NCBI GenBank assembly: GCA_040752975.1
Contig: JBFMHF010000002.1
Span: 62,001-126,000 of the forward strand
DNA length: 64,000 bases
Direction of reading: 5' to 3'
Source: JADLDB01 sp040752975
GTDB taxonomy: Bacteria; Myxococcota; Myxococcia; Myxococcales; Myxococcaceae
The notes below the pieces were generated by a model. That model was not told where the DNA came from and searched no databases. It saw nothing but the letters and a program-made list of their open reading frames with translations. The position numbers and the translations under genes are program-made. This document shows, piece by piece, positions 35,664 through 44,945 of the stretch (position 1 is the first letter of the stretch; the number at the start of each line of letters is the position of its first letter).

Positions 35664-37847
35664 CTACTCCGCGCCCGCGGCCCTCGGGCCCTTCGCCTGC
35701 ATCTGCGCCACGGTGACGGACTGGTTCCGGCCATGCCGCTTGGCGAAGTACAGGCATTGATCCGCGAGATCGATGAGCCCCTGCTTCTCCTGGCTCGACT
35801 CCGGGCAGGTGGCGACGCCCAGCGACAGCGTCACCTTGAGCGGGCCCTGCTCCGTCTGGAAGACCTCCTGCATCACGCGCTCGCGGATCCGCTCGGCGAT
35901 CACCTGGGCGCCCTTCGCGTCCGTCTCGGGCATGACGATGGCGAACTCCTCGCCGCCGTAGCGGGCCACCACGTCGGTGTCGCGGGCCGTCTCCTTGAGG
36001 ATCCGCGCGACGCCCTTGAGGACCTGGTCCCCTGTCGGGTGGCCGTAGGTGTCGTTGACGGACTTGAAGTGATCGATGTCCGTGAGGATGAAGGACAGCT
36101 TGCGGTTGTAGCGGCGCGCGGTGGCCAGGGCCTCGTCGAAGCGGACCTGGAAGGTGCGGTGGTTGGTGAGGCCGGTGAGGCCGTCGGTGGTGGCCATGCG
36201 CTCCATCTGCTCGTACAGCTGCGCGCGCAGCACCGCCTGCGCCGCCTGAATGGCGATCACCTCCAGCATGCGCAGCTCGTCGGAGTCGAAGGCCGCCTTC
36301 TTCCGGCTCCCCGCCACCAGGGTCCCGAGGATCCGGCTCCCCGCCACCAGCGGGAAGATCTTGAGCGACTGCAGCCCGCGGATCTGCGTGTCGTCGTCGA
36401 AGATGATCTGCCGATCCATCGCCCCCACGTCGCGCCCCGGCAGCGGCGCTCCATAGCGCACCACGTTGGCCACCAGCCCGTTGTTGTCAGGGAAGCTGCG
36501 CCCTTCCAGCGCGCGTCCCGTGGAGGTGACGCCGCTCATCCGGACGATCCGGTGCGCCCGCTCCTTGTTCTGCTCGCTCACCAGCGTCACGGCGCAGAAG
36601 TCGAGCGGCGCCACCTGGCGGGCGCTCTCCAGCACGGCGAGGAAGACCTGCTCGGGGTTGCCGGCCCGGTTCAGCTCCTCGATGGCGCGGAAGAACCGAT
36701 CCTTCTCGTCGCGCGATCGGCGGATGTACGACATCACCCGCTCCACCTCGATCGCCCGCAGCACCTCGCCGGCGATCACCGTGAGCAGCTTCTCGTCGTC
36801 CTCGGAGAACTCCCGCGCCTCCAGCCGATCGGCCACCAGCACGCCCCGCACCAGCCCGCCACCTTCGAGGATCGGCACCGCGACGATCGCCCGCACGGTC
36901 GGTCCGCCGGGCTCGTAGTGCGTCACGCCCTTGATGCCCGACGCCGAGTGCATCCGCAGGGGCACGCCGCGCTTGAGCAGCGCACCGAAGATCCCCTCGG
37001 CGGCCGAGAAGCGCTCCCGCTGCACGTGCTCGGAGCCCGAGCGGCAGTCGTGCAGCTTCAGCGAACGATCGTCCGACGCCAGCATGAAGACGCCGACGGT
37101 GTGCGACTTGAGCACCGTCTCTGCGACCTCCAGCACGCTGCCGGTGGCGCCCTCGATCTCCTTCACCGCGGCGACCAGCCACTTCTCCTGGTCCTTCATG
37201 CCGGGGAAGCTGTCCGCGCCGCTGGACACGAGCCGGAAGGTGCGCGCGCGCTCCTCGATCTCCTTGATCTTGTTCTTCACCGCGTCCTCTTCCGCGCGGC
37301 GGGCGGCGGCGAGTCGCGCCGAGAGCACGAGGTGGTACAGCGCCGAGAACAACCCGAGGAAGGCGGTGCGCACCAGGAAGACGCCCCAGCGATCGGGCAG
37401 CGTGATGAGCGCGTCGAACAGCACCGCGCCGCCCAGCAGCGTCACGCCGGCGGAGCGCGAGAGGAACGTCACCAGGAAGGCCATCAGCACGTAGACGATG
37501 GGGAAGAGCACCTCGCCGCCCAGCGCCACCGCCACGAAGGCCGCGGCCATCAACGTCCCGCCGAACTCCAGCTCGTCACGCAGCAGCATCGCCGCGCCGC
37601 TCATCGTCCGCCGCACGCGCCGCACCGTCGCCAGCGCCCCGCCGCAGATCAGCACGCCCAGCGCACCGGCCTCACTCCAACCCATCGTCGTCAGGCCCGA
37701 GAAGCGCCCGCGCGCCAGCAGGCCGAAGATCATCAACACCGACAAGGCGGGGACGAGCCTCAGCGCGGACTGGAGCCATCGGCCGGGCATGAAGGTGATG
37801 GAGCGCCCGGCTCGCACCCTCGGTGGCATCGAGGTCGCCAGCGTCAT
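35664..37847 (-). CDS. Multi-helix GAF-GGDEF diguanylate cyclase
   Basis: A 727-residue protein. An N-terminal part of several membrane helices (residues about 25-180, e.g. LRLVPALSVLMIFGLLARG) is followed by a helical linker, two GAF-like domains (about 230-390 and 400-560) and a GGDEF domain with GGEEF (631-635) and the I-site RDTD (622-625). It should make c-di-GMP in response to a ligand bound by the GAF domains or a signal in the membrane part. It overlaps the ftsB stop by 4 bp (ATGA) and precedes a second cyclase by 54 bp. Confidence 0.93.
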   Translation of the reverse strand: MTLATSMPPRVRAGRSITFMPGRWLQSALRLVPALSVLMIFGLLARGRFSGLTTMGWSEAGALGVLICGGALATVRRVRRTMSGAAMLLRDELEFGGTLMAAAFVAVALGGEVLFPIVYVLMAFLVTFLSRSAGVTLLGGAVLFDALITLPDRWGVFLVRTAFLGLFSALYHLVLSARLAAARRAEEDAVKNKIKEIEERARTFRLVSSGADSFPGMKDQEKWLVAAVKEIEGATGSVLEVAETVLKSHTVGVFMLASDDRSLKLHDCRSGSEHVQRERFSAAEGIFGALLKRGVPLRMHSASGIKGVTHYEPGGPTVRAIVAVPILEGGGLVRGVLVADRLEAREFSEDDEKLLTVIAGEVLRAIEVERVMSYIRRSRDEKDRFFRAIEELNRAGNPEQVFLAVLESARQVAPLDFCAVTLVSEQNKERAHRIVRMSGVTSTGRALEGRSFPDNNGLVANVVRYGAPLPGRDVGAMDRQIIFDDDTQIRGLQSLKIFPLVAGSRILGTLVAGSRKKAAFDSDELRMLEVIAIQAAQAVLRAQLYEQMERMATTDGLTGLTNHRTFQVRFDEALATARRYNRKLSFILTDIDHFKSVNDTYGHPTGDQVLKGVARILKETARDTDVVARYGGEEFAIVMPETDAKGAQVIAERIRERVMQEVFQTEQGPLKVTLSLGVATCPESSQEKQGLIDLADQCLYFAKRHGRNQSVTVAQMQAKGPRAAGAE

Positions 37848-38125
37848 CGCTCCTCCACGTCGAAGACCAGCTCGCCCGGGCGCACGTAGCCCAGCTCTTC
37901 CCTCGCCGCCCGCTCCAGGGCCCTCGCGTCGTCGCGCAGCGCGTCCACCTCACGGCGCAGGCGAACGTTGTCCTGCGAGAGCTTCGCGTTGCGCGCCTCC
38001 AGGGTCTCCACGTCCTTCTTCAGGCGCCAGTACCGGCGGAAGCCCCCTTCGGCGACGGCGGATCCCCCGGCGAGCACCAGCGCGACGATCACCGCAGCCC
38101 AGACCACTTGTCGCCGACGCGCCAT
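37844..38125 (-). CDS. ftsB: FtsB/DivIC-family cell-division protein
   Basis: A 93-residue septum-formation initiator: one N-terminal membrane helix (VVWAAVIVALVLAGGSAVA), then a leucine-zipper-like coiled coil (WRLKKDVETLEARNAKLSQD, VRLRREVDALRD), ending ERAAREELGYVRPGELVF, the conserved FtsB/DivIC tail. It should link FtsL and FtsQ in the divisome. Its stop overlaps the start of the GAF-GGDEF gene. FtsB is usually the first gene of unrelated units, as here. Confidence 0.9.
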   Translation of the reverse strand: MARRRQVVWAAVIVALVLAGGSAVAEGGFRRYWRLKKDVETLEARNAKLSQDNVRLRREVDALRDDARALERAAREELGYVRPGELVFDVEER

Positions 38126-38227
38126 GAGTCGTGAAGCAAGGTACCAGCGAGCCCAAGCTCGGCAAGAAAACCGCTACAGGTTGCAACGCGTCGTCGGGCC
38201 CGCGAATGGGTAGGCTCGACGCCGCGC

Positions 38228-39358
38228 ATGTACGCCCCACGCCACCTCGTCTTTGCCGGCCCCGGGAAGCTGCCCGAGGAGCTCCGCCGCGTCGTCGCCA
38301 AGCGCACCGGAACCCCGCAGAGCGACCTCCCCAACCCGGCCCCCCGGCTGCTGGGGATCTTCGAGAACGCGTCGGAAGCCGAGCGGGTCGCGGCGGGCCT
38401 GCAGCGCATGAAGATCGGCGCGATGGTCGCGGGCCCCGAGCAGCCGCCCGTCGAGAAGGCGTGGGCGCTGGCCAGCTCGCTCGATCTCTTCGCGGATCGC
38501 TGGCGGGCGATGACGCCGGAGGGGGTGGTGACGCCGCTCGACCCGGCCCAGCTCGCCGCCATCACCATCGTCGACTGGCGGCCGGCCGATCGCGCCGCCG
38601 ACCGCGCCGTGCTCCTCAGGTTCCGCGACGGCAGCAGGCCGGTGCTGCTGCGCGCCAGCGCCATCGACACCGTCTCGCCCCAGGCCTTGCCGGGCAAGGC
38701 GCTGCATACGATCGGCCAGTTCCTCGACGCCTGCGCCACGACCATGCCGCCGGACACGCGCGTGCGGCAGCGCCGGCTCTCCCCCGAGGATCTCGAGGAG
38801 GCCACGCTGGGGATCGATCTCCTCCCGCTCGCCGTCGCGATGGTGGAGCTCCTCGACGAGACCCCGTACCCGCTGTCGCAGCCGCTCGCAGGCGGCGCGG
38901 CGCTCAGACGCGCCCTGCCTCCACCGCACGAAGTGCCCGCCTGGGCGCCGCCGCTGGCGGGGCTGGTGGCGTGGAGCCTCTACGCGGCGTCGCTGGCGCT
39001 GGGGCCGGTGTGCCTGCTGCTCTTGATGGTGGGCGGCATGACGGCGTCTTTCATCGCCGTCGTCTGCGGCGTGCTGGCGGGGGCCGTGGGATCGCGGAGG
39101 CTGTCGTGGGCGCAGTGGCTGGGCCACCAGCGCTGGGGCGAGCTGTCACGCATCCCCCGCTGGCCGCGGCACAAGGTGGACGGGAAGTCGGCGCCCGACT
39201 ACCGCGATCTGGTGCTCGACGCCTCGCTGCTCGCGTTCACCATCTTCGGCGCCGTCCAGGGCTCGATCGTCGAGGCGGTGCTGATCGCCCCCATGGCGGC
39301 GATCTTCGTGCTCAGCACAGCCGCGGTGTGGCTGCACTACCTGCTGCTGGCCGAGTGA
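38228..39358 (+). CDS. Hypothetical membrane protein
   Basis: A 376-residue protein. The N-terminal 200 residues are soluble (MYAPRHLVFAGPGKLPEELR, LGIFENASEAERVAAGLQRM), with a repeated alpha/beta pattern. Two or three hydrophobic helices follow (LAGLVAWSLYAASLALGPVCLLL, MTASFIAVVCGVLAGAVG), and another pair near the C-terminus (LLAFTIFGAVQGS, EAVLIAPMAAIFVLSTAAVWLHY). No family is recognised. It stands alone, divergent from ftsB and convergent with metH, whose stop begins 2 bp after its own. Confidence 0.7.
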   Translation: MYAPRHLVFAGPGKLPEELRRVVAKRTGTPQSDLPNPAPRLLGIFENASEAERVAAGLQRMKIGAMVAGPEQPPVEKAWALASSLDLFADRWRAMTPEGVVTPLDPAQLAAITIVDWRPADRAADRAVLLRFRDGSRPVLLRASAIDTVSPQALPGKALHTIGQFLDACATTMPPDTRVRQRRLSPEDLEEATLGIDLLPLAVAMVELLDETPYPLSQPLAGGAALRRALPPPHEVPAWAPPLAGLVAWSLYAASLALGPVCLLLLMVGGMTASFIAVVCGVLAGAVGSRRLSWAQWLGHQRWGELSRIPRWPRHKVDGKSAPDYRDLVLDASLLAFTIFGAVQGSIVEAVLIAPMAAIFVLSTAAVWLHYLLLAE

Positions 39359-39359
39359 C

Positions 39360-42300
39360 TCACTGCACCGCGAAGTACGTCGCCTGCGGGTGGTGGAAGA
39401 CGAGCGCGGACACGGACGCCTCCGGATCCATCATGCAACCGTCGGTGAGGCGCACGCCGAGGGGCTCGGGCTTCAAGACCTGGAAGAGCTTCTCCTGATC
39501 CTCGAGGCGCGGGCACGCCGGGTACCCGAAGGAGTACCGCTTGCCCTGGTACTCGGCGCGGAAGCGCTCCAGCATCGTCAGCTCGGGCGCGTCCGGGAAG
39601 CCCCACATGCTGCGCAGCTGCGAATGGAGCAGCTCGGCGTAGCCCTCGGCCGTCTCGAGCGCGAGCGCCTGCACGGCGTGCATCTTCACGAAGTCGCCCT
39701 TCGCCTTGAGCTCGTCCGCCAGGGCGCGGATGCCTTCCCCCGCGGTGGTGACGAAGAGCGCGAGGTGATCGGCCGGCGCGCCGTTCTCGAGTGGAGCCAC
39801 GAAGTCGGCCAGGCACAGCTTCGACTCCTTCTCGGAGCGCTGGAACTCGAAGGTGGTGAGGCGCGCCCCTCCCGCGTCGTAGAGGTGAATGGAGTTGCCT
39901 TCACCCGCCGCCCGGAAGAACTGGAAGACGGCGCGCGGCTTCATCACGCCGCCCCGCAGCAGCGCCTTCACCTCGTCGAGCTGCTTCTTGAGCTCCAGCG
40001 CCTTGCGCCCGTCCTCCGTGTCCGCCAGCCGCGCCTCGTCAGGCGTGCCCAGCGCGCGCGCCGCCGAGCCCTTCACGCCGAAGTGACGGGTGTAGAGCAT
40101 CAGCGGGTTGATGAAGCGCCAGATGTGATCGAGCGGCGTGTTGGTGATCACGTGCCGCTCGAGGTCCGGCGGCGGGGGGCGCACGTCCAGCACGCGGATC
40201 TCCCTCGAGCGCGAGGTGTTGGTGGCGACGGTCGGAGCGGGCCGGGCGGCGCCCTCAGCCTTGAGGCGCTCCCGCCGCTCGGCCAGCTCGGCCTTGAGCT
40301 TCTCCAGCGCCCGCGGGTCGACGATCGTCTTCGCCAGCTCGAGGCCGGCCATCGCGTCCTGCGCGTAGGCCACGGTGCCTTCCGGGTAGGCCGGGGCGAT
40401 GTTCTTGTCGACGAAGTTGCGGGACAGGGCCGCGCCGCCCACGAGGATCGGGGTGCTGACGCCGGCGCGGTGGAGGTCTTCCGCGGTCGCCACCATCTGG
40501 TGAGCGCTCTTCACCAACAGCCCCGACAGGCCGACGATGTCCGGCTGGTGCTCCTTCACCGCGGCGATGAGCTGCTCGGGGGGCACCTTGATGCCCAGGT
40601 TCACCACCTGGAAGCCGTTGTTGGCGAAGATGATCTCCACCAGGTTCTTCCCGATGTCGTGCACGTCGCCCTTCACCGTGGCGAGCACCACCTTGCCGCG
40701 GGTCGCCGTGGCCGACTTGTCCATCTTCGGCTCGAGGTACGCGACGGCGGCCTTCATCACCTCGGCGCTCTGCAGCACCTCGGCGACGATCAGCTCGTTG
40801 GCGCCGAAGAGCCGCCCCACCTCGTCCATGCCGGCCATCAGGGGCCCGTTGATGATCGCCAGCGGCGCCGTGTCCTTCAGCTTCTCGTCGAGGTCCGCGA
40901 TCAACCCGTCGCGGCTGCCCTCGATGACGTAGCGCTTGAGCCGCTCGTCCAGCGGGAGATCGGCCGCGGCCGCCTTCGCGACGGGCTTCTTCTCGCGGAA
41001 GTGCGCGGCGAAGGGCGTCACCGGATCGCCCCCACGGTTGTAGAGGAGATCCTCGCAGAGCTGCTTCTCTCGCTCGGCGATCTGCGGGTAGCGCTCCAGC
41101 TTCTCGGCGTTGACCAGCGCGAGGTCGAGCCCGGCCTGCACGCAGTGGTGGAGGAAGACGGAGTTGAGGACCTCGCGCCCGGCGGTGGGCAGGCCGAAGG
41201 ACACGTTGCTGATCCCCAGCACCGTCTTGCACCGCGGGAAGCGCTGCTTGATCAGCCGAACTCCCTCGATCGTCTCGACCGCGCTGCCGACGTACGCCTG
41301 ATCGCCCGAGGCGCAGGGGAAGACGAGCGGGTCGAAGTAGATGTCTTCCGGCCGGACGCCAAAGTCCCGGGTGAGGATCTCGAAGCTGCGCTCGGCCACC
41401 TCCAGCTTCCGCTGCCGGGGCACGGCCATGCCCTTCTCGTCGATGCAGCCCACCACCAGCGCGGCGCCGTACTTCCGCGCCAGCGGCACCACGTGCTCGA
41501 AGCGCTCCAGCCCGTCCTCGAGGTTGACCGAGTTGATGATCGCCTTGCCCTGCGAGTACGTGAGCGCCAGCTCGATCACCCGGTGATCCGTGGAGTCGAT
41601 CATCAGGGGCGCGCGCACCTTCTTCACCGCCACCTCGAGGAAGCGGCGCATGTCCTCGAGCTCGTCGCGATCGGGGTTGGCGAGGCAGACGTCGACGATG
41701 GCCGCGCCCTTCTTCACCTGGGCGCGCGCGATCTCCGAGGCATCCTCGAACTGCTCGGCGACGATCAGCTCTTTGAACTTCCTGGATCCGATCACGTTGC
41801 TGCGCTCGCCGACGATCACCGGCCGCGCGTCTTCGATCTCCACGCAGTCGACGCCTGACAGCCGTGACTTCGCGGGCGGGTTCGCCACGCGCGGCTTGAG
41901 CCCCTGCACGGCCCTCGCCATCGCCTCCACGTGCCCGGCGTGGGTGCCGCAGCAGCCGCCCACCACGTTGAGCCACCCGTGCTCGGCGAAGCGGCGCAGC
42001 GAGCGCGCCAGCATCTCGGGCGTCTCGAGGTACCGGCCGTTCTCGTCCGGGAGGCCCGCGTTCGGCACGCAGGAGACAGGGAAGCGCGACATGCTGGCGA
42101 GCGTGCGGAGATGATCCGTCATGAACTCCGGGCCGGTGGCGCAGTTGAGGCCCAGGTAGAGGAGGTCGAGGTGCTCCAGCGAGGTCGCCAGCGCGTCGAC
42201 CGCCTGGCCGGCCAACATGGTGCCCATGGGCTCGATGGTGCCCGAGACCGCGATCGGCACCTGATCGCCCGCGCGCGCGAAGGCCCGCTGACAGCCGAGG

Positions 42301-42878
42301 ATCGCCGCCTTCACGTTGCGTGTGTCCTGACAGGTCTCGATCAACAGGTAGTCCACGCCGCCCTCCAGCAGCGCGAAGGCCTGGGCCTCGAACTGCTGCA
42401 CCAGCTCGTCGAAGGTGACGCCGCCGGTGACGGAGATGGCGCGCGTGGTGGGGCCCATCGAACCGGCCACCCAGCGCGGGCGCTCGGGCGTCGAGAACTT
42501 CTGCGCAGCCTCGCGGGCCAGCTCGGCAGCCCGGCGGTTGATCTCGTGTGCCTTGTCGGCCAGACCGAACTCCGCCAGCACCAGCGGCGTCCCTCCGAAG
42601 GTGTCCGTCTCGGTCACGTCGGCGCCTGCGGCGAAGTACGCCTCGTGCATCGAGCGGATCAGCTCGGGCCGCGTCAGCACCAGGACTTCGTTGCACCCCT
42701 CGAACTGGGCTCCTCCAAAGTCGCCCGCCTTGAGGTGCTGGCTCTGCAGCCAGGTGCCGGTCGCGCCGTCCAGCACCAGCACGCGCTCTTTCAACGCGGC
42801 CTTGAGCGCCTCGACGCGGCGCGCGCGCGCAGCCTTGAGCTCGGGTGCCAGGGCGTAGACGCGAGGGGTGGCGGTCAT
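39360..42878 (-). CDS. metH: Cobalamin-dependent methionine synthase
   Basis: A 1172-residue MetH, close to the usual 1200. Domains in order: homocysteine-binding with zinc Cys in NVVGGCCGTHAGH (residues 1-330), methyltetrahydrofolate-binding (about 340-610; GERSNVIGSRKFKE), cobalamin cap and binding (about 650-890; the ligand motif GDVHDIGKN), and the SAM-binding activation domain (about 910-1172; HIWRFINPLMLYTRHFGVKG, YPACPRLEDQEKLF). It methylates homocysteine to methionine. The ATG at 42878 overlaps the stop of the ArsR-methyltransferase gene (ATGA), so that regulator is probably its controller. Confidence 0.97.
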   Translation of the reverse strand: MTATPRVYALAPELKAARARRVEALKAALKERVLVLDGATGTWLQSQHLKAGDFGGAQFEGCNEVLVLTRPELIRSMHEAYFAAGADVTETDTFGGTPLVLAEFGLADKAHEINRRAAELAREAAQKFSTPERPRWVAGSMGPTTRAISVTGGVTFDELVQQFEAQAFALLEGGVDYLLIETCQDTRNVKAAILGCQRAFARAGDQVPIAVSGTIEPMGTMLAGQAVDALATSLEHLDLLYLGLNCATGPEFMTDHLRTLASMSRFPVSCVPNAGLPDENGRYLETPEMLARSLRRFAEHGWLNVVGGCCGTHAGHVEAMARAVQGLKPRVANPPAKSRLSGVDCVEIEDARPVIVGERSNVIGSRKFKELIVAEQFEDASEIARAQVKKGAAIVDVCLANPDRDELEDMRRFLEVAVKKVRAPLMIDSTDHRVIELALTYSQGKAIINSVNLEDGLERFEHVVPLARKYGAALVVGCIDEKGMAVPRQRKLEVAERSFEILTRDFGVRPEDIYFDPLVFPCASGDQAYVGSAVETIEGVRLIKQRFPRCKTVLGISNVSFGLPTAGREVLNSVFLHHCVQAGLDLALVNAEKLERYPQIAEREKQLCEDLLYNRGGDPVTPFAAHFREKKPVAKAAAADLPLDERLKRYVIEGSRDGLIADLDEKLKDTAPLAIINGPLMAGMDEVGRLFGANELIVAEVLQSAEVMKAAVAYLEPKMDKSATATRGKVVLATVKGDVHDIGKNLVEIIFANNGFQVVNLGIKVPPEQLIAAVKEHQPDIVGLSGLLVKSAHQMVATAEDLHRAGVSTPILVGGAALSRNFVDKNIAPAYPEGTVAYAQDAMAGLELAKTIVDPRALEKLKAELAERRERLKAEGAARPAPTVATNTSRSREIRVLDVRPPPPDLERHVITNTPLDHIWRFINPLMLYTRHFGVKGSAARALGTPDEARLADTEDGRKALELKKQLDEVKALLRGGVMKPRAVFQFFRAAGEGNSIHLYDAGGARLTTFEFQRSEKESKLCLADFVAPLENGAPADHLALFVTTAGEGIRALADELKAKGDFVKMHAVQALALETAEGYAELLHSQLRSMWGFPDAPELTMLERFRAEYQGKRYSFGYPACPRLEDQEKLFQVLKPEPLGVRLTDGCMMDPEASVSALVFHHPQATYFAVQ

Positions 42879-43768
42879 TTTCGGACTCCGGTGAGGAGGA
42901 AGACTCGGAAGGGATCGCCGCCGTCTCGGCCGTAGGGGGTGACCGACACGGCCTTGAAGCCGGCCTTGAGCAGCTGCTGCTTGAGCGCCTCGGGCTCGAA
43001 GCCGAGGTGGACGTGCCCCAGACGCTCCTTCACCCACTGCTCCTGGTGCGGCATCAGCTCGAGGACGATGGCGCGGCCGCCGGGCTTGAGGATCCGCGCG
43101 GCCTCGGCGAGGACGGCCTGCGGATCCTCGACGTGGTGGAGGCTCTGGCTCACCACCACCAGGTCCTTCTTGCCCGCGCCCAGGGGCAGCTGGCGCAGAT
43201 CGGCCTCGAGGAAGGTGATGTTCGTCAGGCGTTCACGCCCCGCCCGCGCCTGCGCCTGCGACAGCGCCGCCGGGCTGCGATCGATGGCCGTCACGCGGCG
43301 CGCCCAGCGCGCCAGCTCCACCGTCAGGACGCCCGTACCGCACCCGAAGTCCACGACGTCGAGCGGCGGCAGCAGCGTGGACAGCGCCGTGGCCCACAGC
43401 ATCCACGACTGGCCGGGCTCGAGCAGCTTCTCGTTCAGGCTGGCCCGGTCCTCCCGGCGGCGCAATAGCTCGGTGAGGCGCGCCCGATCGCCGTGGCCGT
43501 CTTCCGCGTCGTGGGCGAGCCGGATCAAGGGCCAGCGCGGATCCGTCGGGGGCACCGACAGCGAGTAGTACGTGAAGCCCGCCTGCCGCTCCTCGCGGAT
43601 CAGCTCGAGCCCCTTCAGCTTCGCCAGGTGGTGCGACACCGACGACTGCCCCACCCCCACCAGCGACACCAGCTCCGACACGTTCAACGGGGCCTCCCCC
43701 ACCAGCCGGAGGATCCGCAGGCGGGTCGGGTCGCCCAGCACGCGGAAGGCGTCAGAGAGGGCTTCCAT
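42875..43768 (-). CDS. ArsR-type regulator fused to a methyltransferase
   Basis: A 297-residue fusion. Residues 1-85 are an ArsR winged helix (FRVLGDPTRLRILRLVGEAP, SSVSHHLAKLKGLELI, GFTYYSLS). Residues 130-290 are a class I SAM methyltransferase domain with motif I VVDFGCGTGVLTVELARWA and LLTNITFLEADLRQLP-type motifs, plus LHHVEDPQAVLAEAARILKPGG. It is coupled to metH by a 4-bp overlap. A DNA-binding domain joined to a SAM/SAH-binding fold next to the methionine-cycle enzyme suggests a repressor that reads SAM or SAH, like the ArsR-family SahR logic. Whether the methyltransferase part still transfers methyl groups is unknown. Confidence 0.88.
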   Translation of the reverse strand: MEALSDAFRVLGDPTRLRILRLVGEAPLNVSELVSLVGVGQSSVSHHLAKLKGLELIREERQAGFTYYSLSVPPTDPRWPLIRLAHDAEDGHGDRARLTELLRRREDRASLNEKLLEPGQSWMLWATALSTLLPPLDVVDFGCGTGVLTVELARWARRVTAIDRSPAALSQAQARAGRERLTNITFLEADLRQLPLGAGKKDLVVVSQSLHHVEDPQAVLAEAARILKPGGRAIVLELMPHQEQWVKERLGHVHLGFEPEALKQQLLKAGFKAVSVTPYGRDGGDPFRVFLLTGVRK

Positions 43769-43821
43769 ATCGGTACATCCACATATATCGATGCGGTCAT
43801 GGACACAAGCGCGGGGGCGAG
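43766..43821. promoter_or_regulatory. AT-rich control region for the metH unit
   Basis: In this otherwise GC-rich DNA the 56 bp between the divergent ArsR-fusion and patatin genes are AT-rich and contain ATATCGGTAC (43767-43776) and ATATCGATGC (43785-43794), a direct repeat spaced 18 bp start to start, about two helical turns. This is the natural place for the ArsR fusion to bind and repress both directions. Identity as an operator is inference. Confidence 0.4.
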
Positions 43822-44691
43822 ATGACGCTCAGGCAGCGGCTCGAAGGGCGGAAGGTGGGCGTCGTGCTGTCGGCCGGCTACTTCGGCTTCTACGGCCACG
43901 CGGGCTTCGTCGACGGGTTGGCGCAGGCGGGGGTGCGCGTGTCGGCCTGGGCGGGCACCTCCGCGGGCGGCATGGTGGCGGCCTTCGCGGCGGCGGGGCT
44001 CCCGACACCCCGCATCGCCGAGCTGATCCTCGCGCAGCGCCGGGATCACTTCTGGGATCCGGACTACCTCGGCATCGCGGTGGACGCGCTGAGGAAAGGC
44101 CACCGCCCCAGCGGGCTGCTCAAGGGCGCGCGCTTCAGGAAGTTGCTCGAGGACTTCCTTCCCGTACCGGACTTCTCGGGGCTCGAGACGCCGCTGGTGC
44201 TGGTAGCCACGTGCCTGTCACGGCAGGCGCCGCACGTGATGACGCAGGGCCCGCTGGCCTCGGCGATCCACGCGACCTGTGCCTACCCGGGCCTCTTCCA
44301 GGCGGTGCGCCGTGACGGCGTGTTGTTGTGGGACGGCGGCATCGTCGACAAGGCGCCGGCGCTTGCGCTGGCGGACAGTGACGTGGGCGCGTCGCTCGAC
44401 GTGCTGCTGGTGCACTACCTCCCCAGCCGAGACGGGGCGAAGGAGCCTTCGGGGGCGCTCGCCTACCCCGCGGGCATGGCCGCTGGCTTCGCCGCGATCC
44501 GTCGCGATCACTTCCGGTTGCAGCTCGAGGTGCTGAAGGCGCGCGGCGTGGAAGTGCACGTCGTCACCTCACACCTGCCGCCCGTCTCGCCGAAGACGAT
44601 GCACCACGGGCCGAAGGCAGTGGCAGCGGGGCGACAGGCCGCCCTCGACGCGCTCGCCGCTGCCCCGCGCGCCTGGTCGGGCGAAGACTGA
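43822..44691 (+). CDS. Patatin-like phospholipase
   Basis: A 289-residue patatin-fold hydrolase. The nucleophile elbow is GTSAG with Ser47, and the dyad Asp lies in LWDGGIVDK (Asp171). The oxyanion segment LSAGYFGFYGHAG replaces the standard GGGxRG but keeps the position. It should cleave acyl esters of lipids. It has no signal peptide, so it is cytoplasmic or peripheral. It is divergent from the ArsR-metH unit across the AT-rich spacer; a link to methionine metabolism is not obvious. Confidence 0.87.
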   Translation: MTLRQRLEGRKVGVVLSAGYFGFYGHAGFVDGLAQAGVRVSAWAGTSAGGMVAAFAAAGLPTPRIAELILAQRRDHFWDPDYLGIAVDALRKGHRPSGLLKGARFRKLLEDFLPVPDFSGLETPLVLVATCLSRQAPHVMTQGPLASAIHATCAYPGLFQAVRRDGVLLWDGGIVDKAPALALADSDVGASLDVLLVHYLPSRDGAKEPSGALAYPAGMAAGFAAIRRDHFRLQLEVLKARGVEVHVVTSHLPPVSPKTMHHGPKAVAAGRQAALDALAAAPRAWSGED

Positions 44692-44780
44692 AGGCGCCTC
44701 GAGCTGGCTTCGCCTCGGTCGGCAAGCCGCCTGGCTTCCTTCGCAGCAGGCGTGAGTTCGAAAGTCGCGCGTGTGTCGCC

Positions 44781-44945
44781 TCACCTCCGAACCAGCTCCG
44801 CCACCGCGCGCAGCGGCTCATCGGTCCGCAGCGGCTCCTGGATCACCGCGTCCAACCCGCAGGGTGCGCAGCAGCAGCCGCGGCACCTCGGCCATCCGCG
44901 CCGTGAGCTGGGCGAACGCCCACTTCGCTTTGGCGTCGGCTCCCC
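44781..44945 (-). pseudogene. Gene remnant after the CoA-binding protein
   Basis: Directly after the stop of the CoA-binding gene, one frame reads GADAKAKWAFAQLTARMAEV and PRLLLRTLR; one base further on, a second frame gives LDAVIQEPLRTDEPLRAVAE and LVRR before a TGA at 44783-44781. The joined text looks like the C-terminal 50 residues of a real protein broken by a one-base insertion, perhaps a P-loop ATPase of the ParA/Mrp type, but the family call is weak. Nothing else is seen between 44692 and 44780. Confidence 0.35.

Noticed and set aside
34311..37889. A 1192-codon open frame on the plus strand over the cyclase genes
   Set aside because: It is antisense to two GGDEF genes with clear motifs; its text is His/Arg/Leu-rich and repetitive, as expected from GC-rich codon shadows.
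39390..41858. An 822-codon plus-strand open frame inside metH
   Set aside because: Antisense shadow of metH; composition is Arg/His/Leu/Val-rich with no domain.
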